NCBI GenBank assembly: GCA_009599575.1
Contig: VWND01000015.1
Span: 62,001 to 126,000 of the forward strand
Length of the DNA: 64,000 nt
Direction of reading: 5' to 3'
From: Blumeriella jaapii
Taxonomy: Eukaryota > Ascomycota > Leotiomycetes > Helotiales > Drepanopezizaceae
Within the stretch, counting starts at the first letter, position 1. Every line of letters begins with the position of its first letter. A model generated the notes under the pieces. That model was not told the DNA's origin, made no database searches, and saw only the letters and a list, made by a program, of their open reading frames with translations. The position numbers and the translations under genes are program-made. This document shows, piece by piece, positions 58,737-64,000 of this stretch.

Positions 58737-60091
58737 ATGTACAGACCCGTCATTCGCAATGCCAGTCGCCAATTGGCGAGTGCCGCTCGTCCGGCCGCGG
58801 TACGATGCTATTCGGCGCACGCTACCCCGCAGCCCTTCAACTGGCAAGACCCCTTGAACGCCGCGAGTCTGTTCACGGAGGAGGAATTAGCCATTTCGGA
58901 GACGGCAGAGGCGTATTGCCAGGAGCGCATGTTGCCGCGGGTTCTTCGTAAGTGGGCACGTAGGGATGGGAGAGAAAGATGGGAGTGGGGCGAATACGGA
59001 CTGATGCGAGAATGGTAGAGGCCTACAGAGACGAGAACTATGACCGAAAGATTCTCGAGGAGATGGGCGAGCTGGGCTTGCTCGGAGCCACGATCAAGGG
59101 TCACGACTGCGCCGGCGTGTCGAACGTAGCGTCGGGGCTTATCACCAAGGCCGTCGAGAGGGTAGACAGCGGATACCGGTCTGGCATGTCCGTTCAGTCC
59201 GCACTGGTCATGGGAGGCATCGACGAGTTCGGCACGCAGGAGCAAAAGGAGAAATTTCTGCCTCAGATGGCGAAGGGAAAGCTTTTGGGGGCCTTTGGGC
59301 TCACGGAGCCGAATCACGGAAGCGATCCCGGGTCGATGGAGACGACCGCGAAACCGCACCCGACGAAGAAAGGATACTTTTCGATTTCGGGCGCGAAGAC
59401 GTGGATCACGAACTCGCCGATTGCGGATGTGTTGATGGTGTGGGCGAAGCTGCAGGAGACGGGCAAGATCAGGGGGTTCTTGATCGAGAGGTCGAAATGC
59501 CCGCCTGGCACCCTGGAGACACCTGCTATTAAGGACAAGAACGGACTGCGTGCATCGCTCACGGGAATGATTCAGCTGGATGAGTGCCCTGTGCCGGAAG
59601 AGAACATGTTCCAGGGGGTGGAGGGGCTCAGAGGTCCCTTTACGTGCTTGAACAGCGCCCGATATGGCATCGCGTGGGGAACCATCGGAGCTCTCGAGGA
59701 CTGCATTTCCAGAGCGAGAACATATGCCTTGGAGCGGAAGCAGTTCAAGGGCAACCCGCTTGCCAAGTACCAGCTGGTGCAGAAGAAGCTGGCCGATGCC
59801 ACGACGGATGCCGCTTTTGGTACTCTGGCCGCGGTCCAGGTCGGAAGGCTGAAGGATGCTGGCCAGGCTGCGCCTGAGATGATTAGTATGATCAAGAGGC
59901 AGAACTGCGACCGGGCGTTGACGAACGCGCGCATTCTCCAGGAGATCTTTGGGGGTAATGCCGTGAGTGACGAGTATGGCATTGGGAGACATGTGGCCAA
60001 TTTGTTCGTAACGTGTGTGTACGAAGGCCAGTCAGACATTCACGCGTTGATCTTAGGCCGTGCCATCACTGGAATCCAGGGGTTCTGCTAG
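58737..60091 (+). CDS. gcdh: Glutaryl-CoA dehydrogenase, mitochondrial
   Basis: FAD enzyme that oxidatively decarboxylates glutaryl-CoA to crotonyl-CoA in lysine, hydroxylysine and tryptophan breakdown, in the mitochondrial matrix. Exons 58737-58947 and 59019-60091 (phase 1, 71 bp intron) give 427 residues. The first about 25 residues (MYRPVIRNASRQLASAARPAA) are Arg/Ala-rich and fit a mitochondrial targeting peptide. Acyl-CoA dehydrogenase marks: FGLTEPNHGSDPGSM (FAD/substrate loop), GAKTWITNSPIADV, ARYGIAWGTIGAL, RKQFKGNPLAKYQL, and at the end YEGQSDIHALILGRAITG, where the Glu is the expected catalytic base. No break. It shares its promoter region with FEN1. Confidence 0.95.
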
Positions 60092-60189
60092 ATATAGTTT
60101 GGTTGCTCAATAGGTGGTTCTTGAAGCCGCGACGCGAAAGCAACATTGTACTCCAGTAGATAGGCAAAGTTTGAACGCTGTCCAAACAT

Positions 60190-60420
60190 TCAAAGTCCTC
60201 TTTTTCCATCAGAACCTGCCAGCTTGCGGGACTTGTAGCGTTTCTTCGAAGGGCCCTTGGCAGAGGGCTTTGCACGAGCAGCCGGTATGCTATGTAGACA
60301 TCTTCCTCCTCATCCTCAGAGATGGCAAACTCTGCCGACTTCACTGGCCTCTTTCTCGTGATAACGTATTGCTCTATGAACGGCTGCTGCAGGTAAAGAT
60401 AGCGATTCGTGCTAAATAGG
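60190..60420 (-). pseudogene. Possible 3' end of a nuclear-type protein, decayed
   Basis: After a TTTAG acceptor-like site the minus strand reads YLYLQQPFIEQYVI then TRKRPVKSAEFAISEDEEED. In the next frame comes AARAKPSAKGPSKKRYKSRK and LAGSDGKRGL with a stop at 60190. Acidic then basic tails of this kind occur in nuclear proteins. The two parts need one missing base near 60285 to join. No upstream exon was found in the 600 bp checked, so this is probably a relic. It would be convergent with glutaryl-CoA dehydrogenase. Confidence 0.28.
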
Positions 60421-61027
60421 TTGACACTTTACATAGATGCTGTGTAAGGTAGAAACCTTTTTTTTGAGACTGATGAATACTAACTGTGCCGCACTTCAGA
60501 AACTGCAGCTATGAAGAATGATAGTGTTAAAGGTGCGCTTTTCAATCATCTTTTTCATCGACTTTGCTCACAGTCATACAGAGCTTCGGCCTTCTTCCCG
60601 CGTTCTTGATAATCCCTTTTTAACCATATCTACGATATTACAGCGACCGAGAGCCCTTTTCTAAACCCCATCTACGGTACTGCAACGAGCGAAGACCATA
60701 CTTGTCACGCATGTAAGCAGCGATGATGAAGGAATGCACATGGCTATATAGTTGAGACAAGAGGAAGCGATATGGATGATACAAGCAATAACAGCGTACC
60801 TAGAGATAGATGACAGATGATAGCTAGCGTGGTGGCCGTCGCGGATTCGCTTCGCCCGAATTGCAAAGCATCTCTCCAGAGTCCACCATGGAAGAAATAA
60901 CGTGACCATGCCTCCGGTGTAACGTGACCTTGGACCATCTATCTCACGTGTTGTTGGCCTTTCCACGTTTTATAGTCTGCTCTGCTCTGATCATAACGGA
61001 GTGGCCCTTCGTAGATTTGAGAGACTC

Positions 61028-61085
61028 TTCTCAGGAACTGTTCGTTGCCCAGACATACGGAGGGCAGTCAGATGTCCACGGTACG
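61028..61085 (+). pseudogene. Short echo of an acyl-CoA dehydrogenase C-terminus
   Basis: TTCGTTGCCCAGACATACGG and the following bases read FVAQTYGGQSDVHGTLM, close to FVTCVYEGQSDIHALIL at the end of the glutaryl-CoA dehydrogenase gene about 1 kb upstream, with visible similarity at DNA level too. The catalytic Glu is Gly here. Only about 18 codons align. Confidence 0.3.
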
Positions 61086-62070
61086 TTGATGTTCTGTGCA
61101 TGGAGTTGCAGTGCTGATGCACGATAGCTCATCCAGGCGTTGGTGTAGAGAGAGGTCTGGCGGGGGTTGGCGTCACCGCAATGTACTGTAGATACGGCAA
61201 GTTGGTCACACTCGACAACATCATTACCGGAGGGCGTTGTTGGTGCTGAGTCTGGAACCATATGAATGCATGGTTGGTTCGAGATATACAGTACGTAGCA
61301 GTGGCGTGCAGTGTGTTTCGCTCACGGTCTCGGACGGCGACCCCTTGGGACCTTCAGACCGAGAAACGTAAGGTAGCGGTGCTTTCGAGGTCGTTCGTAG
61401 AGCCGTCCGAGTCACCCAGTACCTTTACCGGCGAGTTGAATCACCACCATCTTGCGAGCCGACTCTTGTCTCTTGCAACAGTGTGTCAGTCACTGGCTCA
61501 TGTTCAACATTCGAGGGGGTCGGACTGTCGCAAGAGGATAGCCGGCTTCACCCTGTGCTAGGATGTGGGAGGACGGGCAGTGAATGTACGACGTACGACT
61601 TGTGGCCGCTTGTTATTCAAGACTCCGGTCGCCGTCCAAGCCGATGGTTCAAGAGCATGCAATCGCAGTTACAGACAGGAGGGTTCCTCGTTGATCAAAG
61701 CGACAGTTCTCTCTTCTTCCGCTAGCAGCCGCCGTCTTGGCGCGTCCCTCATCCCTCCCTTCCCTCCCTCTTCAACCTGTCGTCTCACCTATCCCCTCCA
61801 CTCCATTATCATCAAAGCACTCGACGTCCTCTCTCCAACCGCCACCACTCCACATACTCCCCATCGCCGACCCTCCATCGTACACACGTACGTTCTCGCC
61901 CTGCTCCATCTCTTCCACGCTCTTCCCCGCGCCGATGCAATTCGAGGCCGTTGCTGACCTCACCTGCCTGGCCCAGAACCGCTCTGTTTGCTGCGCCCTC
62001 GAGACCGCCGACTCGACATCACAATCCCCCCTCCTCCTCGAACCTCCCCGCAACACACACATCCATCGCC

Positions 62071-64000
<1,930 letters not shown>

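Larger units (their letters stand above)
60092..62070. other. Spacer with possible decayed coding fragments
   Basis: Two short fragments are described separately (60190-60420 minus; 61028-61085 plus). The rest shows no gene. The region 61740-62070 is CT/CA-rich and probably the promoter and leader of UBC4. Confidence 0.5.

Noticed and set aside
58808..59992. 394-codon antisense frame over glutaryl-CoA dehydrogenase
   Set aside because: Exactly overlaps the sense gene; the composition is Arg/Leu/Ser/His-rich as expected of a shadow.

Overview
The window is nuclear DNA of a filamentous ascomycete (Pezizomycotina). The evidence is short introns (about 44 to 135 bp) with GT donors and YAG or AAG acceptors, well-spaced single genes on both strands without operons, typical ascomycete orthologues (Cwh43, Utp6, CaMK1, Swi1 with an ARID domain, mL49/Img2, eIF3e, Mss4-type PIP5K, FEN1, glutaryl-CoA dehydrogenase, Ubc4), and long intergenic stretches full of microsatellites and copies of a GTACAGTAC-like motif. 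A dothideomycete is a reasonable guess, but the sequence alone does not prove the class.

Layout. 1-3465: no recognisable gene. 3466-8234: divergent pair CWH43 (-) and UTP6 (+) sharing a 254 bp promoter. 10969-14717: CaM kinase (-) and a single-pass membrane protein (+) diverging from a 1.1 kb spacer. 14718-19160: gene-free and repeat-rich, with a degenerate tandem array. 19161-20454: EVE/THYN1 protein (-). 21330-21766: candidate small secreted cysteine-rich protein (+). 23286-23870: roughly 150 bp tandem array. 25064-28019: SWI1 (+). 28502-30702: divergent mL49 (-) and eIF3e (+). 31285-34640: AT-rich repeat island with a retroelement RNase H remnant and copies of a roughly 330 bp unit. 35622-37313: amino-acid permease (-). 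37314-43770: gene-poor, with a pentapeptide-repeat ORF and a possible siderophore-synthetase relic. 43771-45413: secreted M28 aminopeptidase (+). 47435-50332: PIP5K (+). 51351-55033: 1207-residue protein with a C-terminal CaaX box (+). 56894-60091: divergent FEN1 (-) and glutaryl-CoA dehydrogenase (+). 62071-62962: UBC4 (+).

Most genes are unrelated housekeeping functions: GPI-lipid remodelling, ribosome biogenesis, cytosolic translation initiation, mitochondrial translation, chromatin remodelling, phosphoinositide and Ca2+ signalling, DNA repair, lysine/tryptophan catabolism and ubiquitination. No metabolic gene cluster is visible.

The most notable points are: a 5-nt micro-exon in FEN1 that carries the codon of a catalytic metal-binding Asp; an uncharacterised 1207-residue protein with an internal duplication and a farnesylation-type C-terminus; a candidate secreted Cys-rich protein; and single-base deletions relative to the expected reading frame in at least five conserved genes. 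Nearly all of these deletions look like a homopolymer shortened by one base, which points to residual sequencing error rather than real gene loss. Exon coordinates were worked out by hand from splice signals, reading phase and family homology.
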